DNA from: Poecilobothrus nobilitatus
Taxonomy: Eukaryota; Arthropoda; Insecta; Diptera; Dolichopodidae
Assembly (NCBI GenBank): GCA_947095535.1
Contig: OX352774.1
Coordinates: forward strand, 212,276,965 to 212,340,964
Direction of reading: 5' to 3'
DNA: 64,000 nt
Within the stretch, counting starts at the first letter, position 1. Every line of letters starts with the position of its first letter. Under the pieces are notes generated by a model that was not told where the DNA came from, did not search any database, and saw nothing but the letters and a program-made list of their open reading frames with translations. Position numbers and translations under genes: made by a program. Shown here in pieces: positions 36,878-47,720 of the stretch.

Positions 36878-39290
36878 ATATATTTTTAAGCTCTTAAAAA
36901 CACCATCTAAAAAAATGATCACAATTGCATATTTATAGGAGTTGAATTTATTTTTTTTAGAAAAATAAAATTTAAATAAAACGTAAAGAATATATTATTT
37001 CTTATTTAAATTTTATTTACTTAGTTATTATAATAAATCATTTTTAAGGAGCTCTTTAAAATAGTTAGAAGTACTAACATTATTACTCTAGGCCCAAGGG
37101 TCTCAAATAAACTTAAAATTAGAATTTTTTTTATTTTTATATTATATTTTAAAATTTGTCAATATGTAGTATTTGTCAGTATATTATATTTTATAATTTG
37201 TCAGTCAGTATCAGTAAATTATTTCAAATTAATGTAATCCAATCCTATTAAAATTATGTTAAAGCGTAGTTTTAAGTTGTCAGTGATTGTGATAATAATT
37301 AAGTGCAGTATTTTTACCATTATATGCGGTATTTTTACCGTTACCAAAATAACAGTAAACATACTATCCTTATTTATTATTTATATGCTATATTTTCTGT
37401 TCTCAATTTATGAGAAATATGTACCTACAATTAATTTATTATAATTGGCAGTGATCAATTGGTCAATTACTACATACTTTTAATAGAATATAATAACTGA
37501 TAACTTTAATCACCACTTTACTGTTTTTTTTCTCCATTTTACAAGTATAATACTAATTTTTTAATTTTCACATTTCTTTTAATAATATCCTATATGTTAG
37601 AATTTTATGATATATGTCCATATATATATACTACAGATTAATTTCAAGAATTTATTTTTAATAAGATAACCAGTCGAGTCATAGTGGTACTTACACTCTT
37701 AAAAGGTGTCAATCAGTTATACCTAGTAATATTTTCTTTGTGTATTTTTTTTATTTTTTTTTAATTTATTGCATTTATTACGCTTTTATTTAGATAGTAA
37801 TGTACTGTCTTAATGCGGTTATGGTCTTGTAACATTTAAAAAATTTTTTATTTTATTTTTTTTATTTTTATTATGTCGATAAATAAAAAATGATTTGAAA
37901 AATTTATTGACTTGAGTTAAAAACTAATTTTTACCAATAATTTAAAATGAATTTAAGTCATTGTAGTCATTTTGTAGTGGTGTACAATTCATATAAAAAA
38001 AAAAAATGTAAAGAGGAGATATTAAACTTAAAAAAAAAAAGGTTATTATTATTTTTCTTTATTATGATTATATAGAGCACAATAATCCGTATAACAATCA
38101 ACTTTGCAATAACAATTACTAATATAGTACACTTTATAATAAAAATATTTATCATGAACTATAAAAGATACACTCTATATAGTTATAATTAACCATATAA
38201 TTTAAACGTAATCATAATTGCTTTACAAAAGGTAGAAATAGCTGTTATCCACTAGATATGTATTTTATATATACAATTTGATATTTTGTTTTGAAATTAA
38301 TAGAAAGAAAGAGAAAGAAAATCACAAAATTTTGTTTTATTGAATTTATTGGTGAATTGAAATCTTTATGGTGAAAAGATGACATCTGTTTCTACTTGTT
38401 GTGAGTTTTTTTAAGGTTATTTCATATCGAAGTGTGGTAGGTAAAATTTTTTTTTTTTCAACCTTTTAAAAAATTCTTTTAACTGATCCTATTCCAAGGG
38501 ATTCCAATCTATTCCAAGCACAAAATTTTGTCAATATTTTATAATATTTATTTATTTTTTTAAATAAATTTTTCGGAATTGAAGAAGAGTTTATTAAAAC
38601 TTTTATCAAAATAAACTTTTATTCTCTCCATGTATTTAATAAGAGTATAGATAAATTTTAAGTGAATTGAAAATCACCAAAAAAAACTTGATTTACTCGA
38701 ATTTAAGAACATCATTATATGTTGATTTCAAAACGTGCATGATTAAAAAATAACTAAAAAGGAAAAAAAAAAAAATTATTATCGCTATTCAATTACAATC
38801 ACCATTACAATTACCATCGCTATCACTATTATTAACTATTGGCCAGTTCATAATCGTGACCAATAAATTTATTTTTTTCATTTCTTTCAACGAAAAAAAA
38901 AAAAAAAAAGCAAAACAAAAATCAGTTAGATAATTGAAATTAGAGCTGGTCAGGAAAAATTTGTGGTATTAAACAACACTGATTTATTTGTAACAGATTA
39001 TTATTGAAAAAAAATAAAAAAAAAAATATTTGAAATTTTTTTATTTGAAAATTCAACCTGTACATTAACACGGATTCTAAATTACTGTTTAGCGTTTGAA
39101 ATTGATTTCTTTTTTTTTAAAGTTCGATCGATTTATGTGACCAGCAGTTAATTTTTATGGATTAAAATAAAAAGAAAAAAAAAAATTGTACTACCAAATT
39201 TTTGTTTCGCCATTTTTTTTTTTTTTAATCAAAAATGAAATGATCATAAAATGAAAGAAATTATCATTTAAAATTAATCAATTTGTGATT
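36878..39290. other. AT-rich gene-free stretch
   Basis: AT-rich DNA. A loose repeat of AATTTGTCA(G/A) occurs at about 37155-37210, and an ATC/ATT-rich tract at 38785-38835. The open frames at 37256 and 37967 (about 62 codons) are low complexity and unsupported. Confidence 0.55.
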
Positions 39291-39335
39291 ATAAATCTGT
39301 TGTTTATAAATCTGTTGTTTATAAATCTGTTGTTT
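39291..39335 (+). repeat. 15-bp tandem repeat, 3 perfect copies
   Basis: ATAAATCTGTTGTTT occurs three times without change (39291, 39306, 39321), with a partial fourth start (ATAAAATATG). Confidence 0.9.
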
Positions 39336-39781
39336 ATAAAATATGGGGTTTGGTTTCGTTATACAGGGTACAAGAAAATTTAATAGTTATTTTGAAAGTC
39401 AACCATACATGATAAAAATTTATGGAAGTCAAAATGTAATTATTTTACGATATTAACTACATCATGTCATTCGTGTACTTATTAAGTGCAGACCTTATAT
39501 CATTATTAATGATTTATTCCTACACTATACAAAACAAAAATCTTTGATTGTCCAATAAAACCGACAAACGTTACTGTTTATCTTTTTTTGAAAAATGAAT
39601 GGAATAGAAATTATAATATATCACTTTTATATGAATAAATGAAAATGACATTGAAATAATTTATTACATTCTATAGCAGATGTATGATATTTTATTGACA
39701 ATAATAGTAAAAACAATATATGAATAAACTCACAGACAACTGGCAGATAAATTTACTTTCCATTTTTCTTTCGTCATAGTT

Positions 39782-40190
39782 CAGTCATGAGAAAATTGGA
39801 GCAAGTCGAAAGAAAACGGCCACAAACAAAAACCATAACTACGAAAACAGTTAGTTGGAGTGGAGTTAATGCTTAAGTATCATATGAGTATTGTTATGAT
39901 TATCAACAATGTTCCGCAACAACCAGCATCGATTACCAGTGCAAGTATTAAAACAAGTATTTTCTTTGTGAAAGAATTCTCTGATTGGTACTATTGAAAA
40001 AAAAAAAAAAAAATTAGACAGACGAAAAATAGATGGCGCTTATCAGTCATGAAAGAATTGGAGTAGGTCAGAAGAACATGAGTACAACAATATACCATAG
40101 TAACGAATGAAGTTCGCTGAAGTGGATTAATACAGTTCTATGCTATTCTTCAAAATAATAAAACTTAAAACAGGTATTTTTAACAAAATA
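39782..40190 (+). repeat. Direct repeat of about 110 bp or more, 262 bp apart
   Basis: CAGTCATGAGAAAATTGGAG at 39782 recurs as CAGTCATGAAAGAATTGGAG at 40044. Matches then continue through ACCATA(A/G)..ACGAA, GGAGTGGAGTTAAT against GAAGTGGATTAAT, and a later AACAAGTATTTTC against AACAGGTATTTTT. This looks like two diverged tandem copies of an unnamed repeat with a 262-bp period. No protein is visible. Confidence 0.6.
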
Positions 40191-41122
40191 TCTTAATACC
40201 GTATTTAAGTTTTTAACTACTTTTGAAATAATATAATAAAATTCACATTAATTTTAGTTCAGCCTTAAAATCTCATTCATTTAAAAATACATTAAAATAA
40301 TCCATTTTATTAATTGTATATTATATCCACCCCAATCTTTTTTTTTTTTTTTTTATAAAATTGCAATAAAAACTTTTCTTTATTTTTATATTTTGATGTT
40401 TTTTTAATACTTTCTTATATATATAAACTGCACATACTCGAAATATATTAAAAAAAAAAAAAACAAAATATTTTTTTTTAAAGAACATTATTAAAATCCC
40501 ACATTATGACTCTATGTCACGAAACACAACTAAGTTATCAATTTAATGTCATATTAAAAAGAAATCATTTTCACCAAAAATAAAAACGTGTGACATTTTT
40601 CCTTGTCACATATTATTATTTTATTTTTGGTTTTTTACGATATAAACATTTATATTTATCGTAATTGTATTGTCATTGATATGTATGTTTTTTTTTTGTT
40701 TCTATTTTTTTTTTTTGGTCATTATCATGTCATCATTTAAATTATACAAATATAAACAGACAGGACAGGAATAGAAAGATTTTTTTTTATTTTTAATAAA
40801 TGAAAATATATTTTTTTTGTATTTAAAAATACCGTTAAAATAAATAAATAAAAAATGAAAAAAAAAATGGTTACAAGAAAAAACGAAAAAAAAAACAAAA
40901 ATTAAATAATGATGAAAGAATCTTAATCACACACTTAATTAAAATGAAATTTTATATTTATTATTCAGATTTATTGGGATTAAAATGATCGTAAAAATTT
41001 TTAAATTATTTTTATACTCAAATGAACATAATATCGTAAAAAAAATGAATCTAGAGAGTTGGTAAATTACTTAAATTAAAATGTATCTTAAAAAATAATT
41101 TATAAAAGAAAAATGTTAAAAT
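40191..41122. other. AT-rich gene-free stretch
   Basis: AT-rich DNA with poly(A)/poly(T) runs near 40340, 40450, 40690 and 40860. No feature recognised. Confidence 0.6.
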
Positions 41123-41134
41123 AATTCGTTAGCA

Positions 41135-41320
41135 GGGGCCTTGGTGGCCTAGTGGGTAAACGTGGGAGTGTGGGTTCGAATCTCACATATGTCGTAAGAG
41201 TTATTTCCCCTTACGACAGTTACAGGAAGGAAGTTCCCCCTTACGACGCTTCTAAAGGAAAGGCTGTGTTCATTTCCTGTTCACATTTATGTGGCAGAGA
41301 AATGCACTAAAAAAAAAAAA
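41135..41320 (+). mobile_element. SINE-A, full-length copy with target-site duplication
   Basis: Head GGGGCCTTGGTGGCC with A box TGGCCTAGTGGG (about 41145) and B box GGTTCGAATC (41173-41182). The stem GTCGTAAG...CTTACGAC follows, with a partial second CTTACGAC downstream. The body holds GGAAAGGCTGTGTTCATTTCC and TTATGTGGCAG, and the element ends AATGCACT plus poly(A). AATTCGTT flanks both sides (41123-41130 and 41319-41326), a likely target-site duplication. It carries its own pol III promoter and would be moved by LINE enzymes. It is the best preserved SINE here. Confidence 0.85.
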
Positions 41321-41326
41321 TTCGTT

Positions 41327-42691
41327 GGTTTCAACTATTCACAATATAAGAAGTCTAATTTAGCATTTAGGATTGAAGTGACTTAATTTGTTCTCATTAT
41401 TGTCGAATAATAAGCTATTATACATACGTAAATATTTTTTCTATTTATTTGAATGAGTGCTAAGATTTCAATTTATTTTCCTTTTGAACCTTGTCAAATG
41501 TATTTTGAAGTCAATTCATAAGAATTATATATATTGTAATTCACATATTCGTAGTGTTGAATTGGATGAGAACTTGTAGACTATATAATATTTCCTTATT
41601 GTTAAAATCCTTTTCTAAGCCCAAGCCGTGCATAAACTGGCATATTAATTATAAACCGGTATAATACTTTCTGATTGTCTAAATCATTGCGGTGCAAAAG
41701 CAGACATATTAATTAGTATTATATTTTGGATAGTGAATTTTTTAAATGTTCTAAAGTTGCCAGATGATCACAAATTAAGTCGAATCATTTTGAATATTAC
41801 CTGTTTCTTATATATGTTTTTTTAAACGAATTATCTATAGTTATTATTTTAAGGCTTTTGAACACAATACCGAAGGAAAAAAACTAATTTAATTGAAGCT
41901 TATTATAAAAAAAATTGAATAAAATGATCGATCATAATCGAAAACAAAATATTTAATTAATTAATTTAGTGGAAAATAAAATGATAAATTTTTACACAGT
42001 TTCCAATCTTTATAGAATTTTAAATATTAAATTATATTAATTTGTCGAAATTTTTTGTTTAAAAATTTTTTTTTGATATCATATTATGTTTTTTTTTTAT
42101 GACAAGATTCTTTTAAATTTTATTGTTATTTGTGACTCGTAAATTATCACAAAAAAAAAAAAAAAAAATTTGTGCTTTCTGTTGACTCCAGGAGATTTTC
42201 TTTGTTGTTGTTTTTTAAATTGACTTAAAAATTATTGCCCCAAATTTAAATAAAAAAAAAATCTCTAGTATTTTATTATATTATAAAATATTAAAAAAAT
42301 GTATTATGTTGATTTAAATATATTTTTTTTTTTTTTATTTTAAAAGAAAACATAAATTGTTTTCTTTTTAGTTGTTAATCACATTAATAAATTTGCAAAG
42401 TGTCAAATAAATTTCTAAAAAGAATTTAATTGTTTTTTTTTTTTAAATATGTACATATTTCTAAAGTATTTTTTTTTTTCAATATTTTTTTGGCCGTACA
42501 ACGTTTTGTTAATATTTAGCTAGAAATTTATATTTAGAATTTATGTAATCTGTCATAAAAGTTTAATAATATTATGAATATTTAAATTTAATTTAAGCTA
42601 AAATATTGTTTTTGTATATGATCATTTTGAATCCACTGAAATATGAAAAGAGATGATAAAAAAAAAAAAAATTAGGTTTAAATTAGGGTAA
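41327..42691. other. AT-rich gene-free stretch
   Basis: AT-rich DNA with poly(A)/poly(T) runs near 42150, 42320 and 42660. No gene or repeat family recognised. Confidence 0.6.
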
Positions 42692-43884
42692 AAACAAGTA
42701 AAAGTAACCGTAAGTCGATGCAACCGACTTATTTATACCCTACACCTAAAAAATTCAAATTAAATAAAAAATCCATAAGTTATTTTAGTTAAGTATTTAA
42801 TATAACTAAGCTAAAAAAATAAATGCTTTTACAACCTTTGTACAAAATTTCAGATTTCTATCTTTATTAAATTCGAAAATATGCTTGTTAGGTCTTGGAA
42901 AGTGTGTGACGGTACGCGGACCACCACCCCAATTCATCTCAAATTTTAGAGACATCAACAGGGTAGAACATTCTTATATCAAATTTCAAGTTTATATGTT
43001 TATTAATTTCGAAGATATGCTTGTTTGGTTTTGGGAGTTGTGTGTCAGATACCCGAACAAACATTCTAATTCATCTTAAATTTTGGACAAATCAGGGATT
43101 CAGGAAACAACACCCTAGTACCAAATTTGAAGTTTCTATCTTTATTAATTTCGAAGATATGCTTGTTCGGTTTTGGGAGTTGTATGGGAGGTACCCGAGA
43201 ACCACTTCAATTCATCTCAAATTTCAGGCAAATAAGGAATTTAGGAAACAGCACCCTCGTATCAAATTTGAAGTTCCTATCTTTATTAATTTCGAAGATA
43301 TGCTTGTTCGGTTTTGGGAGTTGTATGGGAGGTACCCGAACAGCTCCTCCAATTCATCTCAAATTTTCGACAAATAAGGGATTCAGGAAACAACATCCTA
43401 GTACCACATTTGAAGTTTCTATCTTTATTAATTTCGAATATATGCTTGTTCGGTTTTGGGATTTGTATGGGACGTACCCGAACAACCACTCCAATTCATC
43501 TCAAATTTTAGGGATATCAGGGATTCAGGAAAACACACCCTCGTACAAAATTTTAAGTTTTTATCTTTATTAATTTCGAAGATATGCGTATTCGATTTTG
43601 GAAGTTGTATGGAAGGTACTCGAACGCATGGTCTGATTTCGTCCATTTACAATCTCCGCCTTACCTTAGTCATTATTAACCTACAGTATAAATTTCATCA
43701 AGATAGCATCATTATTTTTTGAGTTATCGTGCGTACGGACGGACGGACGGACATCGCTAAATCGACTCAGGAGGTGATCCTGATTCAGAATATATATACA
43801 TGTCTATACCTAACTCGCTTCCTTTTGGTGGTTACAAACACCATACCAAAATTAATATACCCTATACTTAATGTGTAGGGTATA
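42692..43884 (-). mobile_element. DINE-1-like non-autonomous Helentron, copy 4 (reversed, longest)
   Basis: Reverse orientation relative to the other three copies. On the + strand it begins AAACAAGTAAAAGTAACCGT, then the AAGTCGATGCAACCGACTT hairpin and TATACCCTACACC, and it ends CCCTATACTTAATGTGTAGG plus GTATA. The (GGAC)n block, ATCGACTC and AGAATATATATAC lie near the right end, as expected. It has one 142-bp unit more than copies 1 and 2, which explains its extra length. Overlapping short frames inside it (up to 148 codons) simply follow the tandem units and are not genes. Confidence 0.82.
42870..43620 (-). repeat. 142-bp tandem array, core of copy 4
   Basis: ATATGC(T/G)T(G/A)TT starts at 42879, 43015, 43157, 43298, 43440 and 43582, giving steps of 136, 142, 141, 142 and 142. 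There are thus six marks against five in copies 1 and 2, a unit-number change within one family. Confidence 0.9.
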
Positions 43885-44440
43885 ATTAGGTTTTCTGTTT
43901 TAGGATGTACTTTGATTTGATACATTATTGAAGTAATATCATTATTTAAGTAAGGAGCTAATTTCAGGTATAAATTATTGGTAAACTGAAAATTATGATG
44001 GCTCCCATTTCTTCTTGTCATAAAATAATTAACTAACTTGACTACTTTACCCTATTACTTGCACCAAACTTCTTACTGGAAAATTTTTAATGTATATTGT
44101 ATAGATATTATATATAAAGAATTTCAAAATAATGTTTGAATATTCAATTGTGAATAATGATTAAAAGAAAATGCTAAAAAAATATGATTTCTGACTATAC
44201 TTAACTTCATTTGTTCTCAGGTTTTCTCATACTTTAGATAAATATAGTTATGTTCTCTTTTCGATAGTATACAAAGTGCTTTAAAGTTCTAATGATAGGT
44301 TGATAATGACAGTTGCTTATGTGATATGGACTACTTTGAAAATAGCATGTGTAGGTTTGAATTTAAGATCAGATCAGATTTTACAAAATATAGACCTATA
44401 TTTTTTGCATATTTTTTAATGTCTTGTTTTTTTTGTAGTT
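43885..44440. other. AT-rich gene-free stretch
   Basis: No gene or repeat family recognised between the reversed DINE-1-like element and the next SINE. Confidence 0.55.
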
Positions 44441-44610
44441 TATTTCTTTTCACACAAAAATTACACAGCCTTTTCTTTTCAGGTGTGGCTGCAAATGTCG
44501 TAAGGTGGAATTATTCTTACGACGTGTGTGGGATTCGAACCCACTCTCTTTGGGTGTTTACAAAGTATTTCATACACTCTTACTCACTAACCAGATGAGC
44601 GAAGCTCCCT
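44441..44610 (-). mobile_element. SINE-A, reverse copy with head
   Basis: On the minus strand: GGGAGCTTCGCTCATCTGG with an A-box-like TGGTTAGTGAG, B box GTGGGTTCGAATCCCAC, stem GTCGTAAG...CTTACGAC, then GCAGCCACACCTGAAAAG and AAGGCTGTGTAATTTTTG. The downstream end is frayed. Body and stem match the copies at 41135 and 57342. The 90-codon frame across it is a by-product. Confidence 0.78.
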
Positions 44611-46370
44611 TATAATCTTTTCTTATTAAAGTTAAAATATGTATTTTTTAAAAATTATTTAACCCCATCAAAAACAATAGCAAAAAAAAAAAGAAGTCTT
44701 ATTATACCTTATACTTTAAAAATCTCATTAGTTAATATTAATTATATCATATATTATTATAAATTATTCATTATCTGGTATTTTTAATTTGCGTAATTCA
44801 ACACAATTAATTTCCTGCTCTGACATTTAAAATTTAACTGAATAACTAAAATTCAAAAGAAAAACAAAAATTACACAAAACTCTAAAATAAAATTTCAAA
44901 ATAGTATTTTTGGTATTTTTATGCCATGCTCTGAATCAACTAAAATTTATAATTCAGCTGTTTTTATTTTTTCTATTTAAAAAAATTTTGAATATTTAAT
45001 TTTTTTTAGTTTTTCCTTCTTAATTTAAAATTTTCCTTCTAAATTAATTTTTGATTGATTTATTGTGTTAAATGGAAAATTTGTTTCTATTTTTCATTTT
45101 GACATTAAAACATTTTTAGATTAACTTAAAAAAAAATATTTTGACAATGTCATTTTGTTTCTACAAATAAAATGACATTTAAAAATTTAAAAAAAAAAAA
45201 AAATAGAATACTTATAAAAACAAAAAAGAAAAAATTAATTTTATGTTTTTATTAAGAAAAAAGTGAAATAAAATAAATTTGGTGACTTTGAAACTATCTC
45301 ACTATAAATCAAATAAATCTTCTTGATCATCACAAATAATAATGATGGTGATTATCATTACAAAAATACAGTGAGTGATCTGATGATCATGATGATAATG
45401 ATGATGATAGTATAAAGAATATTATAAAAATATTTTTGTATTTTTATTTTAAAAAAAAAAACGAAAAAAAAAAAATTTAAAATTTATTTGATTTAAAAAT
45501 ATATATAATGTATATAAAAAAATGTATATAAGTATAATCAAATATATTATTTAAAAATTGTTAATGGTGATGTTAAAAATAATTTATTTTAATAAAAATT
45601 AAAATCTTAAGATATAGGCTATTGTATAATTGTAACACGAACAATGCCTCCCACTGTTTTAAAAAAAAAAAAATTAAAAAGAAAACTTATACAAAAAAAA
45701 AAAAAGAGAAAAATCCGGGGATTTTTTGTCAACACATTAATTGGGGTAATTTAGGGACGTTTTTTTTTTTTCCTCAGTAAAATATTTATTTTATTTGTTT
45801 TATTAAAAACAAAAATTTCTAGAATTTATATTTTAAAAATAAATTAGAAAAAAAGAAATAAATACATATTATTAATACATATATTTAAATAATATATGTA
45901 TGTATAATTTTGCAATTTTTTTTTAAAGAGGTTAATGAATGATTTAGAACTTCATTTAATACTCTTCTAATAGCGCTGGGTATAAAATTAAAAAAATATC
46001 CATTCGAATTAAAACATTTCGTTTTCTTAATTTTATTTGAACCCATTTTTGTTTTAAATAAAATTTTAGCAATTATTTTATTTAAATCTAAATTCATTTA
46101 CGCTGATTATCTAATAAACAAAATTTGTCTACCGTTACAACATTGACATTCTGTTATAAATAAAGTTGTTTAACAAGGATACCATTTTTTAGTATTCTAA
46201 ATTCAATTTAGATAACAAGTTTTTCCAAAAATAAAATATAATTTATTAAAAGACATTTTATTTATTCCAATATGTATATATTTTGAAAAAACCTGAAGTT
46301 TCTAAATATTTTGTTATAACCGTATGAACATAATATGTTCAACAGTATAATAAATTTGCCATTATATTTG
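44611..46370. other. AT-rich gene-free stretch
   Basis: AT-rich DNA. A GAT/ATG-rich tract with repeated GATGAT lies at about 45340-45415; poly(A) runs lie near 45190, 45460, 45665 and 45695. No gene recognised. Confidence 0.6.
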
Positions 46371-46640
46371 TGACATCTTAAAGGAGCCGAGTTAGATATA
46401 GATCTAAGTTTATGGATCGGATCAGAATCAAATTCTGAGTCGATTAAGCCATGTACGTTTTTCTCTTTATCCGCCCATCCATTCGCACGATTATACAACA
46501 AATAAAGGAGCAAGGATTTCGAAATATTTACCATATCACTTTTGAAAAAGTATTGTAGTTTCAATATTTTAATCTAGCAAGTTCGGTCAGCGGGTTCGAG
46601 TAGCGGCCAGACAATTTCACTTTTTATATGAAAATAACTC
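46371..46640 (+). mobile_element. Relic of a DINE-1-like element
   Basis: TGACATCTTAAAGGAGCCGAGTTAGATATAG, then GATCAGAATC, TCTGAGTCGATTAAGCCATG, a decayed CCGC/CCAT stretch and TTCGCACGATTATACAA, followed by AAGTTCGGTCAGCGGGTTCG, keep the order of the left part of the intact copies (AAGGAAGCGAGTTAGATATAG, GATCACC, GAGTCGAT, CCGT run, GCACGATAA). Both terminal hairpins are gone. Confidence 0.65.
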
Positions 46641-46779
46641 ATTGTTTACCTATACAGTTATAGTTGATGAATCATAAATTCAGGTATGCATGCAAGTAGT
46701 TTAATTGAATTTCACCTGGAAGATATGAATCTTTTCCTACCTTTACTGCTTCTCAAATGTGTTACGAACTAGGCGTTTT

Positions 46780-46895
46780 ATACTATTATATTGGGTAAAA
46801 TGGCAGATGGGATAAGTCAGTAAGAATTTAACACTACCAAGGAGGTATTTTTGGTTTCTTTGGAAGATTCCGATTTCCCTTAGAAAAATTTTTTA
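46780..46895 (+). repeat. LINE 3' UTR fragment
   Basis: GGGTAAAATGGCAGATGGGA, then TAAGAATTTAACACTACC, TTTCTTTGGAAGATTCCG and ATTTCCCTTAG, closely match the repeat at 47.6 kb and, more loosely, the 3' UTR of the LINE at 29.6 kb (CAACACTACC...CTTGGTGACTTT). It has no coding part. Confidence 0.55.
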
Positions 46896-47364
46896 GAATT
46901 TAAACTTCTAATGTTCCTAATGATTAATAGTTTTCCATAATTCTAAATTAAAATCCGTTCATATTATAACGTCTAGCCCACGAAAAAGATATTGAAAATA
47001 TTAAAAAAAAAAAACTTTTGTTCAGCTGACTAGTCAGATACTAATTCTATCTCCTGTGGAGCATACAATTTTATAGGCATATGGGAATAAATCAAATTTA
47101 ACTTCAATGTTAAAGAATGTGAAGATATAATACATTATTGTTAAAAGCTTCTACTAGAATAGAAGGAAAGAAATTGGCGGAGTTCTGGGACAAAATTAAG
47201 CATCGAATTTTGTTTAAATTCTAATAGTATAGTTGCATTAATTGAGAATTATTGTTATTGAATTACATAAAATTGTAATAATTAGTCGATTCATCAAATA
47301 GAGCAAAAGTGAGACTGCAATTCAGTTCCGATTTTAATAATAATAATATTAATAAGTAATACTA

Positions 47365-47480
47365 ATACCAATAATAATAGCTGCTGCAGTGCTACAGGGT
47401 TGCCTTCAATAATTACCTCATGCAGTAAGATGTTATATCCTACTGCATCTTGTAACTGTTGTAACAGCTATAGTCACTGT
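47365..47480. other. Less AT-rich island of unknown origin
   Basis: GCTGCTGCAGTGCTACAGGG and later short matches such as TACTGCATCTTGTAACTG and GTTGTAACAGCTATAGTCAC make this stand out from the AT-rich flanks. It sits just before a LINE 3' UTR piece and may be part of it, but no frame was recognised. Confidence 0.35.
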
Positions 47481-47509
47481 TAGCAAAATAGTAATAATAA
47501 TTCATTCAT

Positions 47510-47720
47510 TGTTTCCTTACAGTCACACTTCCAATTCAATGTTTCCACACTCTATTTCCTATCCCTACTCCGTAGCCAATATACTGCTTTAGCAGGTTAT
47601 GGTTTCATCCCATTCTATTGGCTAAAATGGGAGGTTAGCAAGAATCTTACACTACCAAGGGGAGATTCTTGGTGTCTTTGGAAGATTCTCATTTCCCTTA
47701 GTGAGGGTAGCGAAATATCC
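47510..47720 (+). repeat. LINE 3' UTR fragment
   Basis: GGTTTCATCCC, then TTGGCTAAAATGGGAGG, CTTACACTACC, TTCTTGGTGTCTTTGGAAG and CATTTCCCTTAG. It shares order and wording with the LINE 3' UTR at 29.95-30.06 kb and with the piece at 46.8 kb. No poly(A) survives. Confidence 0.6.

Noticed and set aside
41135..41210. tRNA gene
   Set aside because: A and B boxes are present, but no acceptor stem or proper cloverleaf closes; the SINE body and poly(A) follow.
42870..43620. Regular repeats as a CRISPR array
   Set aside because: The whole 142-bp unit repeats, with no unique spacers, in a eukaryotic transposon-like context.
43021..43722. Overlapping open frames of 67-148 codons on both strands in the 42.7-43.9 kb element, and similar ones at 1153-1670 and 21370-21930
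   Set aside because: They restate the 142-bp tandem units in different frames; the period is not a multiple of three and frames appear on both strands.
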